Shown piece by piece: positions 54,649-64,000 of a stretch of 64,000 nt of DNA. The position numbers and the translations under genes were made by a program. Source of the stretch: Chloracidobacterium thermophilum B. GTDB lineage: Bacteria; Acidobacteriota; Blastocatellia; Chloracidobacteriales; Chloracidobacteriaceae. Numbering within the stretch: the stretch's first letter is position 1; the number at the start of each line of letters is the position of its first letter. The notes beneath the pieces are model-generated. The model was not told where the DNA came from. It saw only the letters and a list, made by a program, of their open reading frames with translations, and ran no database searches. Where the stretch lies: positions 62,001 to 126,000 of the forward strand of contig NC_016025.1 in the NCBI RefSeq assembly GCF_000226295.1. Direction: 5' to 3'.

Positions 54649-54832
54649 GGTCTTGCAAACGGTGATTCACGATTTCAAACGGCATTTCGGAGAAGTTCCA
54701 TTGAGAAATAGTCCAATGGTAATCTTACCTGCGCCCGCTGGAAATCATACTTTGCAAAAACGGTCAGTCCACTGCGGCTGGGCGTGCAGTGCAGGTTGGA
54801 TTGGACGCGCAGCGCGGGGAGGTCGCAGACGC

Positions 54833-55768
54833 ATGCGGTGCAGGTTAGCCGGCTGGTGGTTTCTGGTGTTGGTGCTGCTGCCTGGGGCGCACCCTGAATC
54901 GGCAGTGGACGCCGCCGGGGCGCAAACCACAAATGAAACGAAGGTGGACTTCGACCGTATCCAGCGCGAACTGCTGGATGTCATCAACGCCCAGCGCGCG
55001 CGGGCCGGTGCGCCGCCTGTCGCGCTCGATGACCTCGCCGGTCAGGTTGCCGAAGCCCATGCACAGGAGATGGCACAGTACAACTACCTGAGCCACTGGA
55101 ACCGCGATGGCTTCCTGCCCTACATGCGCTACGGGCTGCGGGGTGGGACGGCCTACTGCGCCGAAAATGTCTCCATGCTTTCGGGGTTGTCACCACGTGC
55201 CGGCACGGCCGAAGTCAGGGAAGCCATCCTCCAGCTTCAGCAGTCCATGCACGATGAAACGCCACCCAATGACGGGCATCGCCGTACGATCCTTAACCCG
55301 GAGCATACCCACGTCGGTCTGGGCCTGGCGGTGGTTGGGAAGGAGCTGCGCTTGGCACAGGAGTTTCTGAGCCGCTACATCCGCTTTGAACCGCTGCCCA
55401 CCAAGGCCCGGCCAGGCGACCGGTTGAATGTCGTCGGACAGGTGCTCAACCCGGATGCGTATGCCTTCTATGCTGCCGCGGTATATCACGAGCCGCTGCC
55501 CCAGCCGCTGACGCTCGAACGTCTCCGCCAGCCGCGCCCCTATGCCCTGCCGGAAACCTCCCGCATGCTCAAACCCCGCCTCACCGACGGTTCGCAATAT
55601 ACCGATGGCAAGACCGGGGAAGTTGAAGTCGGCGCTGGCGGGCGCTTCAAATTCGAGTTGTCTTTTCCCAAACGCGAGCCGGGCGTCTATACGACCCTCG
55701 TCTTCGTGCAGCGCGGCGTCAAGGGCAAACCCTTCCCGGCAGGAAGTCTCTGCTTCTGGGTCGAGTAG
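54833..55768 (+). CDS. Secreted CAP-domain (SCP/PR-1-like) protein
   Basis: A 311-residue exported protein. Residues 1-28 form a signal peptide (RLAGWWFLVLVLLPGAHP). The CAP domain spans about 40-180: LLDVINAQRARAGAPPVALDDLA, AEAHAQEMAQYNYLSHWNRDG, YCAENVS and GHRRTILNPEHTHVGLGLA with its His and Glu residues. A C-terminal beta-rich region (about 190-311) is unassigned. Bacterial CAP proteins are extracellular and of mostly unknown action. The ATG at 54833 was chosen because it starts the signal peptide; the open frame runs back to 54620 without signal features. Confidence 0.85.
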   Translation: MRCRLAGWWFLVLVLLPGAHPESAVDAAGAQTTNETKVDFDRIQRELLDVINAQRARAGAPPVALDDLAGQVAEAHAQEMAQYNYLSHWNRDGFLPYMRYGLRGGTAYCAENVSMLSGLSPRAGTAEVREAILQLQQSMHDETPPNDGHRRTILNPEHTHVGLGLAVVGKELRLAQEFLSRYIRFEPLPTKARPGDRLNVVGQVLNPDAYAFYAAAVYHEPLPQPLTLERLRQPRPYALPETSRMLKPRLTDGSQYTDGKTGEVEVGAGGRFKFELSFPKREPGVYTTLVFVQRGVKGKPFPAGSLCFWVE

Positions 55769-56113
55769 CGGGGGCTTGGCCGGTAATGAAATTTTCGTAG
55801 GACAACTCAAGTTTTTGGATGTCGCTCCGAAATTCTACATCCCCGGTGCCGGGCTGCATCCCCGGCCATACCTGCAAGCGGGTGGCGCACGACCGAAGTT
55901 GCGCTATAAAATCAGACTCTACAACATTTTACGTTTTTACCTGAGTTACCTCCCCGTGTCTCCAGCGTCGGCGATGACCTCTTCCGTGCCGGTTGGCGAT
56001 GGTTTGGTAAGGTAACGTCTGTGTGGCATCAAAGTTGCCCCTACCTGTCCGGGCAAAACCGGCAGCCAAAACAAGCCGAGTGGTTTTCTGCGCAGCAGAG
56101 AGGAGAAAGCAGT
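55769..56113. other. Intergenic region upstream of second receptor
   Basis: 345 bases with no gene. An AT-rich part around 55910-55945 (TATAAAATC and TTTTACGTTTTTACC) may hold the receptor promoter, but I cannot fix -35/-10 boxes. There is no riboswitch or repeat I recognise. Confidence 0.4.
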
Positions 56114-59100
56114 ATGACGAACTGGATGAGTCGTCTGGTGTACGCCGTCGTCCTGGTGTTCGGGTTGGTGACGGCAGGTTATGCCCAACTCGACACCGGA
56201 ACGATCACCGGGACGGTAGCCGATGAATCCAAGGCCGTGGTTGGCAACGCCACCGTCACCGTGCGCAATGTCCGTACAGGACTGACCCGCACGACCCAGA
56301 CGGATGGCGAAGGTCGCTTCCGTTTCAGCAGCCTGCCTGTTGGGGGCTATGAGTTGACGGTGGAAGCCGCCGGACAGGCCAAGTATGTCCAGCAGGGCAT
56401 CGAACTGCTGGTCAACCAGGTGGCAGTGTTGGAAATCGAGTTGAGAGTCGCGGCAACCCAGGAAGTTATCACGGTCACGGGCGATGCCTCGATTCTGAAC
56501 ACCACGAACGCTGAAGTCAGCACCCGTTTTGACTCCAAGCGGCTGATGAACCTGCCATTTGCGACGAATGGCAACGTGTACAACATCCTGCTGTCTGTTC
56601 CGGGCATCAGCCAGCTTGGTTCCGGGCAGACCGGGTTTGCCAACGGCATCAGCTTTTCGGCCAACGGGGGTCGCGTCCGCTCCAACAACTTCATGGTGGA
56701 CGGGCAGGACCTCAACGACCCCAGCGTGGCTGGTGTGCAGCAGCCGCTCAACAACCCTGATCTCATTCAGGAAGTGCGTATCATCACGAGCCAGTTTGCG
56801 CCGGAGTTCGGACGCAACAGCGGTTCGGTGGTCAACATGATCACCAAGAGCGGCTCGAACGAGTTTCACGGTTCTTTGTTCTGGTTCAACAACAACAATG
56901 CGCTCAATGCACGGAGCAACCTCGACAAGCGGGCCGGGCGGACGGAAGCCCCCTTCCGCATCGAAAACCGCATCGGTGGCTCCCTGGGCGGTCCGATCTG
57001 GCGCAACAAAACCTTCTTTTTCGGGACGCTTCAGCGGTGGACCGACCGGGCGCTGGGTGCGGGCTTCACGCTGAACGGCGCGCCGACGGAAGCCGGCCGG
57101 CAGGTGTTGCAGTCCGCAGCCGGAGACCGTCCGCAGGTTGCGGCCCTGCTGCGCTTCCTCCCTCCGGCGCAGGCGCCGATTGGCCGCAGCGAGAGTTTTA
57201 CCATTGGCAACCAGACCTTTACCGTGCCGCTGGGGTCGCTGACCGGTTCGGCGTCGCAGAAGTTTGACAACTGGCAGTGGTCCACCCGGGTTGACCACCA
57301 GTTTGATGAGCGCAACCGGATTTCGGGCAGTTTTCTGTTCAACGACCAGCTTTCGTCGGGTTTTGGACAGGTGACGCCGCCGGGGCTGACAACCCGCGTG
57401 AAATCCCGTCAGCAGGCGCTCAATCTCACCTGGACGCACATTTTTTCGCCGCGTTGGATCAATGAGTTCCGCGCGGCATACAACCGCTTCAACTCTGTCA
57501 CCAATGCCAGCGACCCATCTTCCCAGGAAATTCCCTCCATTGAGATCAACTCGCTGGGGATGCTTGGCTTCAATGCCGCGCCCAGCCGGACGGCTATCGG
57601 CTTGGCCGTCAACCTGCCGCAGGCGCGTACGAACAACACCTACCAGTTTCAGGATGTAATGACCTACACGGTGGGCAATCACACCATGAAGTTCGGTGTG
57701 GAAGTGACCAACCGGGATGTGCGGAGCTTCTTCTTCCCGACGATTCGCGGGCGGTTGCAGTACACAACGCTCCAGAACTTCGTCAACGACGTGGCCCAGA
57801 TTGCCCAGATCAACCTGCCGCTGCGCGGCGGACAGGCCATTCAGTACTATGACTTCACGGATGTTTTCGCCTTCTGGCAGGACGAGTGGCGCATCCGGCC
57901 CAACTTCACCATCACTTACGGGTTGCGCTACGAGACGCCGGGCAATCCTATGGAAAACCTCTACCGCCTCAATGATCGCATTGTGGCGGCCAACGGCAAC
58001 GATCCGAACTTCCGTCTCCAGGAGCGTCCCGGACGCGACACCAACAACTTCCAGCCGCGTTTCGGTTTCAACTGGAATCCACGGACACAGGCGGACGGCA
58101 TCTGGGGTGCGATCACCGGCGGCGACAAGCTGGTGGTGCGGGGCGGTTATGCCCGGACATTCGATGCTTCCTTCCTCAACATTGCGCTCAACGTCGGCAC
58201 GGCGTCACCGTTTGCCGCAACGGTAACGTTGCCTTCCAATGGGGCTTTTGCCGCGCTGCGCGCCGTACAGCCTTTTAGCGGCAATCCCCGCCTGCTGGCG
58301 GCGACGATTGTTGCGCCGGATTTTCGCTCGCCTTTCTCTGAGCAGTTCAGCCTTGAAGTGCAGCGTGAGTTGACGCGCGACGTTGTGATGCGTGTCGCGT
58401 ACGTTGGGACGAAAGGCACGGCGCTCTTCCAGACGGTTGACGGCAACCCGAATCGTCCCCGGACGACTCCACCGACATCAACCGACCCGAATGTCCGCCT
58501 TGACCCGACTCGTGGCCCGGTGCGCCTGCGGGCCAATGCGGCCTCTTCGATTTACCACTCGCTCCAGATCAGTGTGGACAAGCGACTGAGCCGTGATTTC
58601 AGCGCCGGCGTGCACTACACCTGGAGCAAGTTCATTGACGAGGCTTCGGAGATATTCAACCCCTCGACGGGTGAAATTGCGCTCCCACAGGATTCGTTCA
58701 ACCGCCGGGCTGACCGTGCCGTGTCAAGCTATGACCGGACGCACCGTCTGACGGGTAACTTTGTTTACGAATTTCCTTTCTTCAAAACTCAGCAGGGTGT
58801 CGTTGGGCGGTTGCTTGGTGGGTGGCAGACCTCCGGGTTTATCACCTTCCAGAGCGGCGCGCCGTTTACGGTGCTCAACGGTTCAGACCCACTTCAGTCG
58901 CTGGCTGGCATCAATGCGCTGGTAGGCGATCCGATCCGTCCGAACCTCAACACAACCCGCAATCTCAGCCGCATGACGGTGGCTGAAATCCTGCGGGCCG
59001 GGGGCGCGAGCCTGTTTGCACCCCTGCGTCCGGGGCAGCGCGTTGGTGACGCCGGGCGCAACATTCTGCGCGCCGACGGGATTGGCAACGTTGACCTGAG

Positions 59101-59287
59101 CATTGCCAAGAATACGCGCATCGTGGAAGGGCATAACATCCAGTTGCGGGTGGACTTCTTCAACATGACGAACACGCGCAACTTTGGGATTCCGAACGCC
59201 ATCCGCACGTCGGCAGCCTTCCTCAACCAGTGGGGCACCGACGGCGGCAACCGGCGCATCGTGTTTGCTTTGCGTTATTCCTTCTGA
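56114..59287 (+). CDS. Oar-like TonB-dependent receptor with carboxypeptidase-regulatory domain (second copy)
   Basis: A 1057-residue outer-membrane receptor related to, but not a close copy of, the one at 3923. It has a signal peptide (about residues 1-24, ending TAGYAQ), a carboxypeptidase-regulatory sandwich (TGTITGTVADESKAVVGNATV), a plug with MNLPFATNGNVYNILLSVPGISQ and NNFMVDGQDLNDPS, and a barrel with EFGRNSGSVVNMITKSGSNEFHG and YTWSKFIDEASE. It ends in FALRYSF, an aromatic outer-membrane-protein terminus. The ATG at 56114 follows AGAGGAGAAAG. A strong terminator follows. The ligand is unknown. Confidence 0.9.
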   Translation: MTNWMSRLVYAVVLVFGLVTAGYAQLDTGTITGTVADESKAVVGNATVTVRNVRTGLTRTTQTDGEGRFRFSSLPVGGYELTVEAAGQAKYVQQGIELLVNQVAVLEIELRVAATQEVITVTGDASILNTTNAEVSTRFDSKRLMNLPFATNGNVYNILLSVPGISQLGSGQTGFANGISFSANGGRVRSNNFMVDGQDLNDPSVAGVQQPLNNPDLIQEVRIITSQFAPEFGRNSGSVVNMITKSGSNEFHGSLFWFNNNNALNARSNLDKRAGRTEAPFRIENRIGGSLGGPIWRNKTFFFGTLQRWTDRALGAGFTLNGAPTEAGRQVLQSAAGDRPQVAALLRFLPPAQAPIGRSESFTIGNQTFTVPLGSLTGSASQKFDNWQWSTRVDHQFDERNRISGSFLFNDQLSSGFGQVTPPGLTTRVKSRQQALNLTWTHIFSPRWINEFRAAYNRFNSVTNASDPSSQEIPSIEINSLGMLGFNAAPSRTAIGLAVNLPQARTNNTYQFQDVMTYTVGNHTMKFGVEVTNRDVRSFFFPTIRGRLQYTTLQNFVNDVAQIAQINLPLRGGQAIQYYDFTDVFAFWQDEWRIRPNFTITYGLRYETPGNPMENLYRLNDRIVAANGNDPNFRLQERPGRDTNNFQPRFGFNWNPRTQADGIWGAITGGDKLVVRGGYARTFDASFLNIALNVGTASPFAATVTLPSNGAFAALRAVQPFSGNPRLLAATIVAPDFRSPFSEQFSLEVQRELTRDVVMRVAYVGTKGTALFQTVDGNPNRPRTTPPTSTDPNVRLDPTRGPVRLRANAASSIYHSLQISVDKRLSRDFSAGVHYTWSKFIDEASEIFNPSTGEIALPQDSFNRRADRAVSSYDRTHRLTGNFVYEFPFFKTQQGVVGRLLGGWQTSGFITFQSGAPFTVLNGSDPLQSLAGINALVGDPIRPNLNTTRNLSRMTVAEILRAGGASLFAPLRPGQRVGDAGRNILRADGIGNVDLSIAKNTRIVEGHNIQLRVDFFNMTNTRNFGIPNAIRTSAAFLNQWGTDGGNRRIVFALRYSF

Positions 59288-59316
59288 GTCGTCCTTTCTT
59301 TGGTTGGTGACGACAC

Positions 59317-59352
59317 CCCCGTGCAGCCGCCTGCTGCACGGGGTCTTTTTTT
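59317..59352 (+). terminator. Intrinsic terminator after second receptor
   Basis: A 10-bp stem CCCCGTGCAG/CTGCACGGGG with a 7-base loop is followed by TCTTTTTTTC. It starts 30 bases after the receptor stop. Confidence 0.9.
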
Positions 59353-59399
59353 CGGTGGTGGCTTGACAGGTTGCATTCCTCTGGTATGACCGGCCCTGC

Positions 59400-61103
59400 A
59401 TGACGCCAACCACAATTCGCCCTATGTCCTATCGGCTCGTCGCCGGGTCGCCAATGCTGACCGTTTTGATCTTTCTGGCGGCACTGGTGGCATTGGTGAT
59501 TGGTTGGAAAACCTTCTGGTTTCTGACGGACGACGCCTACATTGCCTTTCGCTACGTCAGCAACTACCGGCTCGGTTACGGGCTGGTGTGGAATCCGCCG
59601 CCCTTTCGGCCGGTCGAGGGCTACACGAGCTTTCTGTGGGTGATGTTGCTCGCGTGGGTCTGGAAGGTCACAGGCTTCGATCCGCCGACAGCCGCCAACT
59701 ACCTTGCGCTGGCCTGTGGCGTGCTGACGCTGGTGTTGACCGGCGTGGCCGTGCTGCAGCTTCCACTGCGGCCTTCCCTGGCTGCCGGACGCCACGCTTT
59801 GCTGGCAGCGGTGTTCATCGGCCTGTTGAGCAACCGGACGTTTCTCGCCTGGACGAGTTCGGGCCTCGAAACGGCCCTGTTCAACGCGCTTTTGCTGGCC
59901 TGGATGCTGGCCTGGTGGTGGCTGCCGCGTGGAACACCCGCACGTCTGGCCGTGGTGGCCACCCTGGCATCTTTGGTCTATCTGACCCGCCCCGATGGGC
60001 TGCTTTTCGTCCTGGCTTCAGTGGCGCTGTTTGCCGCCGATGCCTGGTGTCGGGAGGGCCGGTGGCGTGCTGCGGACTGGCTCGCTGTCATGCCCCTGCT
60101 GCTCATCCCGGCGCATCTGCTCTGGCGGAAGTCCTTTTACGGTGAGTGGCTGCCAAATACCCACTATGCCAAATCGGACCCGCGCTGGCTCTGGGTGATG
60201 AGCGGTCTGCGGTATGCGCTTTCCTTCATCATCGAGTACGCCCTCTGGTTCTGGATCGCGCTGGCGCTGGCGACGGTCTGGGTGGGGATACGCCGTCGCA
60301 TGTTCGTCATGGGCTGGCTGCGGGAGCATCCGGCGCATCTGGAAAGCGCCATGGGCTGGAGCATCATCGGACTCAGCATCGGGGCGCAGGTGGCTTACTA
60401 CACGCTGGTCATCGGCGGTGACCACTTCGAGTTTCGCGTGTACAGCCACCTGCTGCCGCTCATCTTTCTGAGCGCCCTCTGGATGCTGAATGCGCTTCAG
60501 TTCCGGTTTGGCTCGGCCGTCATCTTTCTGGCGCTCTTTCTGGCCGCTTCCCTCGTCATTCCGTGGACGCACTGGCTGGCAACGAAGGACCGCATGACGC
60601 GCGAAGCCACCAGTTACATGAAGGTTTCCGTCGCCGACGCCCTGGCGCAGCGTGTTCCAGCCCTGCCGGACATCGTTCTGGCTTATGTCCGCCTGTATGA
60701 CCGCTTGCAGTTCTGGCTCATTGACCATGCCGCATGTATGCGCCACCAGGAACACAAGGGCTTTCACATGTTTCTGATGCAGGTGCTGCCGCCGCGCGCG
60801 GTTGGGGAAAAGGTACGGGACGATGCCTATCCGGTTGTGACCCAGACTTCCGTCGGTGTCATGGCGTGGGTGTTACCCTATGTCAACGTCATAGACGAGC
60901 ATGGTCTGAACGATTACGTCATCGCCCGCAACCGGCAGGCGACGGGGAACCTCATGGCGCACTTCCGCAGCCCGCCGCCCGGATACCTGGAGTGCTTCCG
61001 CCCGAACGTGGCGATTCGGAACGGTCACGTCACCATTCTCCCACGGGACGTTCCGCTCACCGCCGATGACATCCGGCGCTGCGAGGAGAGTTTCAGACCC
61101 TGA
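59400..61103 (+). CDS. GT-C-like polytopic membrane protein (putative glycosyltransferase)
   Basis: A 567-residue membrane protein with about ten hydrophobic segments. The first periplasmic loop carries TDDAYIAFRYVSNYRLGYGLVWN and PVEGYTSFLWV; the Asp-Asp pair at residues 44-45 is the usual GT-C catalytic/metal site next to the first helix, as in arabinofuranosyl- and mannosyl-transferases using lipid-linked sugars. The C-terminal 170 residues are soluble and would lie in the periplasm. The sugar donor and acceptor cannot be determined. It converges with the M61 peptidase gene. Confidence 0.75.
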   Translation: MTPTTIRPMSYRLVAGSPMLTVLIFLAALVALVIGWKTFWFLTDDAYIAFRYVSNYRLGYGLVWNPPPFRPVEGYTSFLWVMLLAWVWKVTGFDPPTAANYLALACGVLTLVLTGVAVLQLPLRPSLAAGRHALLAAVFIGLLSNRTFLAWTSSGLETALFNALLLAWMLAWWWLPRGTPARLAVVATLASLVYLTRPDGLLFVLASVALFAADAWCREGRWRAADWLAVMPLLLIPAHLLWRKSFYGEWLPNTHYAKSDPRWLWVMSGLRYALSFIIEYALWFWIALALATVWVGIRRRMFVMGWLREHPAHLESAMGWSIIGLSIGAQVAYYTLVIGGDHFEFRVYSHLLPLIFLSALWMLNALQFRFGSAVIFLALFLAASLVIPWTHWLATKDRMTREATSYMKVSVADALAQRVPALPDIVLAYVRLYDRLQFWLIDHAACMRHQEHKGFHMFLMQVLPPRAVGEKVRDDAYPVVTQTSVGVMAWVLPYVNVIDEHGLNDYVIARNRQATGNLMAHFRSPPPGYLECFRPNVAIRNGHVTILPRDVPLTADDIRRCEESFRP

Positions 61104-61114
61104 CGCGAGGCTTT

Positions 61115-62956
61115 TCACTCGCCACGCAATGCCACCCGCAGCGCCTTCTGGGCCGGAGTTGGGTTGGGCAGGGGGCCGACGGCCACATCGAGCGTGGTGA
61201 TAACCTCCGGGGTCAGAGTGACGGTCAGGGGGCGTTTTTCCCGGAGGACCGTCAGCTTGACCGCTTTCTGCGGCTGAAGGGTGGACAGCACCGCCGCAAA
61301 ATCGGCTTCACTGCGGACAGGTTTGCCGGCCACGGTGCGCAGCAGGTCACCTTCTTCAAGGTCAGATTCCCCGGCCGGCGAATCGGGATCAATCTCGACG
61401 ATTTCCAGTCCGGCCGGTGTGGCTTCCAACTCGAAGCCGAAATCGAGTTCCGTCATGGGTTCGGCCAGCATGGCCATGCCCATGTGGTTCAGGGCCGTCT
61501 CCAGCGGCAGCTCGTCCGTTCCTTCCACGTAGCGCCGGAACCAGCTTTCCAGGTCTGTCCCAGCCAACTTGCTGGCCGTGGCTATGATGTCCTCGTGCCG
61601 GTAGCCCTGGCTTTCGGGCGGAAAATCCCGCATAAGCTGCCGCATGAGGTCGTCGAGACCGCGTGCATTTGACGTACGGGTGCGGATTTCAATGTCGAGC
61701 AGCAGCCCGACGATAAAACCCTTGCGGTAGTAATCGAGCGGGATGTCCTCGAAGCTGCTCGTGCCGGTCAGCCACGTGCCGATGGACGCTTCGGCCAGAC
61801 TGACCTGCCCGGCGGCCGGGTTGTTGGCCAGATAGGTCAGGGTGCTGCGGATGGCTTCATCGAAATCGGCCGCGGAAATCAGTCCGGCCCGCCGCAGCCC
61901 GCGCCAGGCATAGTATTCCGTGACACCCTCGGCAAACCACAACTGCGGCGTGTACAGCTCGCGGTCAAGTGTGTAGTCGGCAAACTCCCGTGGCCTGAGA
62001 CGTTTGACGTTCCACGCATGGAAGAACTCATGCGCCGTCACTACCAGCCAGTTCTTCGTCTGGGGCTGGTCGAGCAGGTCTTCCGGCGCGTAGTTGATAA
62101 GGGTTCCGTTGGCGTGTTCGAGGCCTTCCAGCCGCTCGTCGTCTTCGTCGGCGAAGGGCAGGTACTGGAACATGTACTGCTCGAAGGGCAGGCCGCCCAT
62201 CAGGTCGGCGTAGGTTTCAATGATGGTTGTCACAGCCTTCTGCAACCCGGCCGGGTCTTTGGGCGGGCGCGTCGTGACAATGGCAATGGGTTTGTTCCGT
62301 ACCGAAATGTCCAGGCGCGTCAACCTGCCAACCGCAATTGGGGCGTCAATGAGTGCGTCATAGCTTTCAGCCGTGTAACTCTGGTCAGCGCGGCGGGGTA
62401 GCGGCAGAGCCGCCTGCCAGCCCTGGGGAAGGTGGAAGGTAAGCGTTGCGGGCCAGTGTCGTCCATCCGGGACGTAGAGCAACGTTGCCGCGCCGGCAAG
62501 CTGCCCGTAATCCGGGCCAAGCCAGTTGGAATCCACGCTCTGGCGGTCGCACAGCAGTCCATACCGCAGGATGACCGTGGACTGTCCGGCACATCGGACG
62601 CGCCAGGTCTGTTTGTCCCGTCGCCGCAGCAGCAGCGGTTGCCCATCAGGGCCCTGGGCCGTCAACTCGAAGAGATGTTTGGCGTGGTTGAGAATTTCGT
62701 AGGAACCCGGCGTCCAGGCCGGAAGGGCGACATCCAGGGTTTCGCGCCCGTCAAGGTTGTGAATCGTCATTTCGATGCGCGCTTCGTCGTCGCCGGGCGC
62801 GCTGATGGTGATGCGGTAGTCCACCGTCGGCTGCGCCACGGCCAGCAGCGGCGTCCAGCCGAGCAGAAAAAACCAGAGCAGAAGCTGCGACGGAAAACCT
62901 GCCGGTCGAAGGGGTAATGACCGGACACGAAACGTACGAACGGAAAAAGGCATCAT
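61115..62956 (-). CDS. M61-family peptidase with PDZ domain
   Basis: A 613-residue exported peptidase of the glycyl-aminopeptidase (M61) type. The N-terminus has a signal peptide (LLLWFFLLGWTPLLAVAQ); a beta-domain follows, then the zinc site HEFFHAWNVKRLRP near residue 310 and the downstream Glu in WFAEGVTEYYAW. A PDZ domain is at about 500-590 (IDPDSPAGESDLEEGDLLRTVAGKPV). These enzymes act on peptides in the periplasm, often preferring N-terminal Gly or Ala. It converges with the GT-C gene; the ATG at 62956 begins the signal region. Confidence 0.9.
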   Translation of the reverse strand: MMPFSVRTFRVRSLPLRPAGFPSQLLLWFFLLGWTPLLAVAQPTVDYRITISAPGDDEARIEMTIHNLDGRETLDVALPAWTPGSYEILNHAKHLFELTAQGPDGQPLLLRRRDKQTWRVRCAGQSTVILRYGLLCDRQSVDSNWLGPDYGQLAGAATLLYVPDGRHWPATLTFHLPQGWQAALPLPRRADQSYTAESYDALIDAPIAVGRLTRLDISVRNKPIAIVTTRPPKDPAGLQKAVTTIIETYADLMGGLPFEQYMFQYLPFADEDDERLEGLEHANGTLINYAPEDLLDQPQTKNWLVVTAHEFFHAWNVKRLRPREFADYTLDRELYTPQLWFAEGVTEYYAWRGLRRAGLISAADFDEAIRSTLTYLANNPAAGQVSLAEASIGTWLTGTSSFEDIPLDYYRKGFIVGLLLDIEIRTRTSNARGLDDLMRQLMRDFPPESQGYRHEDIIATASKLAGTDLESWFRRYVEGTDELPLETALNHMGMAMLAEPMTELDFGFELEATPAGLEIVEIDPDSPAGESDLEEGDLLRTVAGKPVRSEADFAAVLSTLQPQKAVKLTVLREKRPLTVTLTPEVITTLDVAVGPLPNPTPAQKALRVALRGE

Positions 62957-63137
62957 TGGCAGACCTGATGTGAACAGAATGACCGGCGCGACGGATGCCT
63001 GATGACACCGGGATTGTCAAGCTGCCAATGGCCTACAGTCGTTGGTGGACGTTGCCCAAGCGGCTGTGAAAAACTGCGTTTCCCCAGTCCTGCCGGGGTC
63101 ACTGCCCAGTGCCGCGAGAAAGTTCTTCGAGGAACGC

Positions 63138-63947
63138 ATGCTCACCGAACGCGCCATCGAGAAGTACATCCTTGAAAAAGAGCCTTACTACCTGCCGGTC
63201 GGCAACGAGATCGAACTGTTTACGGCTGCCTATCAGGCCAAGCTGCCCGTCATGCTGAAGGGCCCGACCGGGTGCGGCAAAACCCGGTTTGTCGAGCACA
63301 TGGCCTGGCGGTTCAAACGTCCGCTGGTGACGGTGGCCTGTCATGAAGACCTGTCCGCGACCGATCTGGTGGGCCGTTATCTGCTGGAGGGGGAAGAAAC
63401 CGTCTGGCACGACGGCCCCCTGACGCTGGCCGTCAAGCATGGTGCCATGTGCTACCTGGATGAAGTCGTCGAAGCCCGCAAGGACACGCTGGTGCTCATT
63501 CACCCGCTCACCGATGACCGGCGTATCCTTCCGGTTGAAAAACGCCGCGTCGTCCTTGAAGCCCCGGATGAGTTTCAGTTCGTCATTTCCTACAATCCGG
63601 GCTACCAGAGTGTGCTCAAGGACCTGAAACAATCCACCCGGCAGCGTTTCGTCGCCATCGAGTTTGACTACCCGCCGTTTGACATTGAAGTGGCGATTGT
63701 GGCGCACGAGGGGCAGGTGGATGAATCCACGGCGCGCGATCTGGTGACGATTGGGCAGAAAGTGCGCAACCTGCGCGGGCATGGCCTTGAAGAAGGCGTG
63801 TCCACACGCCTGCTCGTCTATGCCGCACAACTCATCCGGGGCGGTATTTCGCCCGTCAGTGCCTGCACCGTAGCCATCGTCAACCCCATTACGGATGACC
63901 GCGACCTTCAGCGGAGCATCCAGGAAATCGTCACCACCGTCATTTAG
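63138..63947 (+). CDS. MoxR-type AAA+ ATPase (CbbQ/NirQ/NorQ-like)
   Basis: A 269-residue AAA+ ATPase. Walker A is [16 protein letters not shown] near residue 47, Walker B is [25 protein letters not shown], sensor 1 is [10 protein letters not shown], and the arginine-finger segment is [16 protein letters not shown]. The CbbQ/NorQ group remodels metalloenzymes (Rubisco, nitric oxide reductase) with a VWA-domain partner (CbbO/NorD) usually encoded next. The partner would start just past the window edge. The ATG at 63138 follows GAGGAA. Confidence 0.92.
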   Translation: MLTERAIEKYILEKEPYYLPVGNEIELFTAAYQAKLPVMLKGPTGCGKTRFVEHMAWRFKRPLVTVACHEDLSATDLVGRYLLEGEETVWHDGPLTLAVKHGAMCYLDEVVEARKDTLVLIHPLTDDRRILPVEKRRVVLEAPDEFQFVISYNPGYQSVLKDLKQSTRQRFVAIEFDYPPFDIEVAIVAHEGQVDESTARDLVTIGQKVRNLRGHGLEEGVSTRLLVYAAQLIRGGISPVSACTVAIVNPITDDRDLQRSIQEIVTTVI

Positions 63948-64000
63948 CCCTTGTTCCTGCACCATAAGGTAAGCCGGCTGACATGACGCGCTGCGTTCTT

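Noticed and set aside
63983-64000. ATG near the right edge as the start of a NorD/CbbO-like partner gene
   Set aside because: Only six codons are visible and no convincing ribosome-binding site precedes it.

Overview
The window is GC-rich bacterial chromosome with a bacteriochlorophyll gene cluster at its centre (35.3-47.2 kb: bchH, hemA, bchL, bciB, bchF, a membrane protein of unknown function and two B12-binding radical SAM enzymes). It also carries two very long Oar/carboxypeptidase-regulatory-type TonB-dependent receptors (3.9-7.3 and 56.1-59.3 kb), a receptor type expanded in Acidobacteriota. A phototroph with acidobacterial receptors points to Chloracidobacterium or a close relative. 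That assignment is inference from gene content; no rRNA gene is present.

Layout. 0-9.7 kb: housekeeping genes (periplasmic proteins, a BtuF-like binding protein, an FAD oxidoreductase, receptor 1, an HU protein with a histone-like tail, NAD synthetase). 9.9-19.3 kb: an accessory island with lower GC in places. It holds a BglII/BstYI-like restriction-modification pair, a solo TnpB element, an alpha-galactosidase, and a compound restriction-modification locus. In that locus a decayed methyltransferase copy, a frameshifted nuclease and a D12-class adenine methylase are enclosed by an approximately 0.88 kb direct repeat; the second repeat copy is an intact methyltransferase that converges on a PD-(E)xK nuclease gene. 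19.3-35 kb: core metabolism (ligA, queF, plsY, a REC-histidine kinase, the methionine/aspartate operon metY-metX-lysC, a selenoprotein, cruF, two zinc-free ribosomal proteins). 35.3-47.2 kb: the bacteriochlorophyll cluster, closed by an intrinsic terminator. 47.3-64 kb: kdsC, a SET-domain methyltransferase, a damaged IS607-type element, dnaB, an amidohydrolase, a CAP-domain protein, receptor 2, a membrane glycosyltransferase-like protein, an M61 peptidase and a MoxR-type ATPase.

The two strongest non-routine observations are regulatory or recoding signals. (1) At 30172-30903 a GrdB-family gene is interrupted by an in-frame TGA exactly at the U of the family's UxxC motif. The TGA is followed by a perfect 8-bp hairpin with a GGTCG loop starting 17 nt downstream, so I read it as a selenoprotein with a bacterial SECIS element. 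(2) Ahead of metY there is a SAM-II-type riboswitch core followed by a perfect 15-bp intrinsic terminator, implying S-adenosylmethionine control of the metY-metX-lysC operon.

The bacteriochlorophyll genes work together as follows: HemA supplies 5-aminolevulinate, BchH chelates Mg, BciB reduces the 8-vinyl group, BchL is the reductase component for protochlorophyllide, and BchF hydrates the 3-vinyl group. The two radical SAM proteins are candidates for ring or side-chain modification (BchQ/BchR type). No tRNA, rRNA or CRISPR array was recognised.
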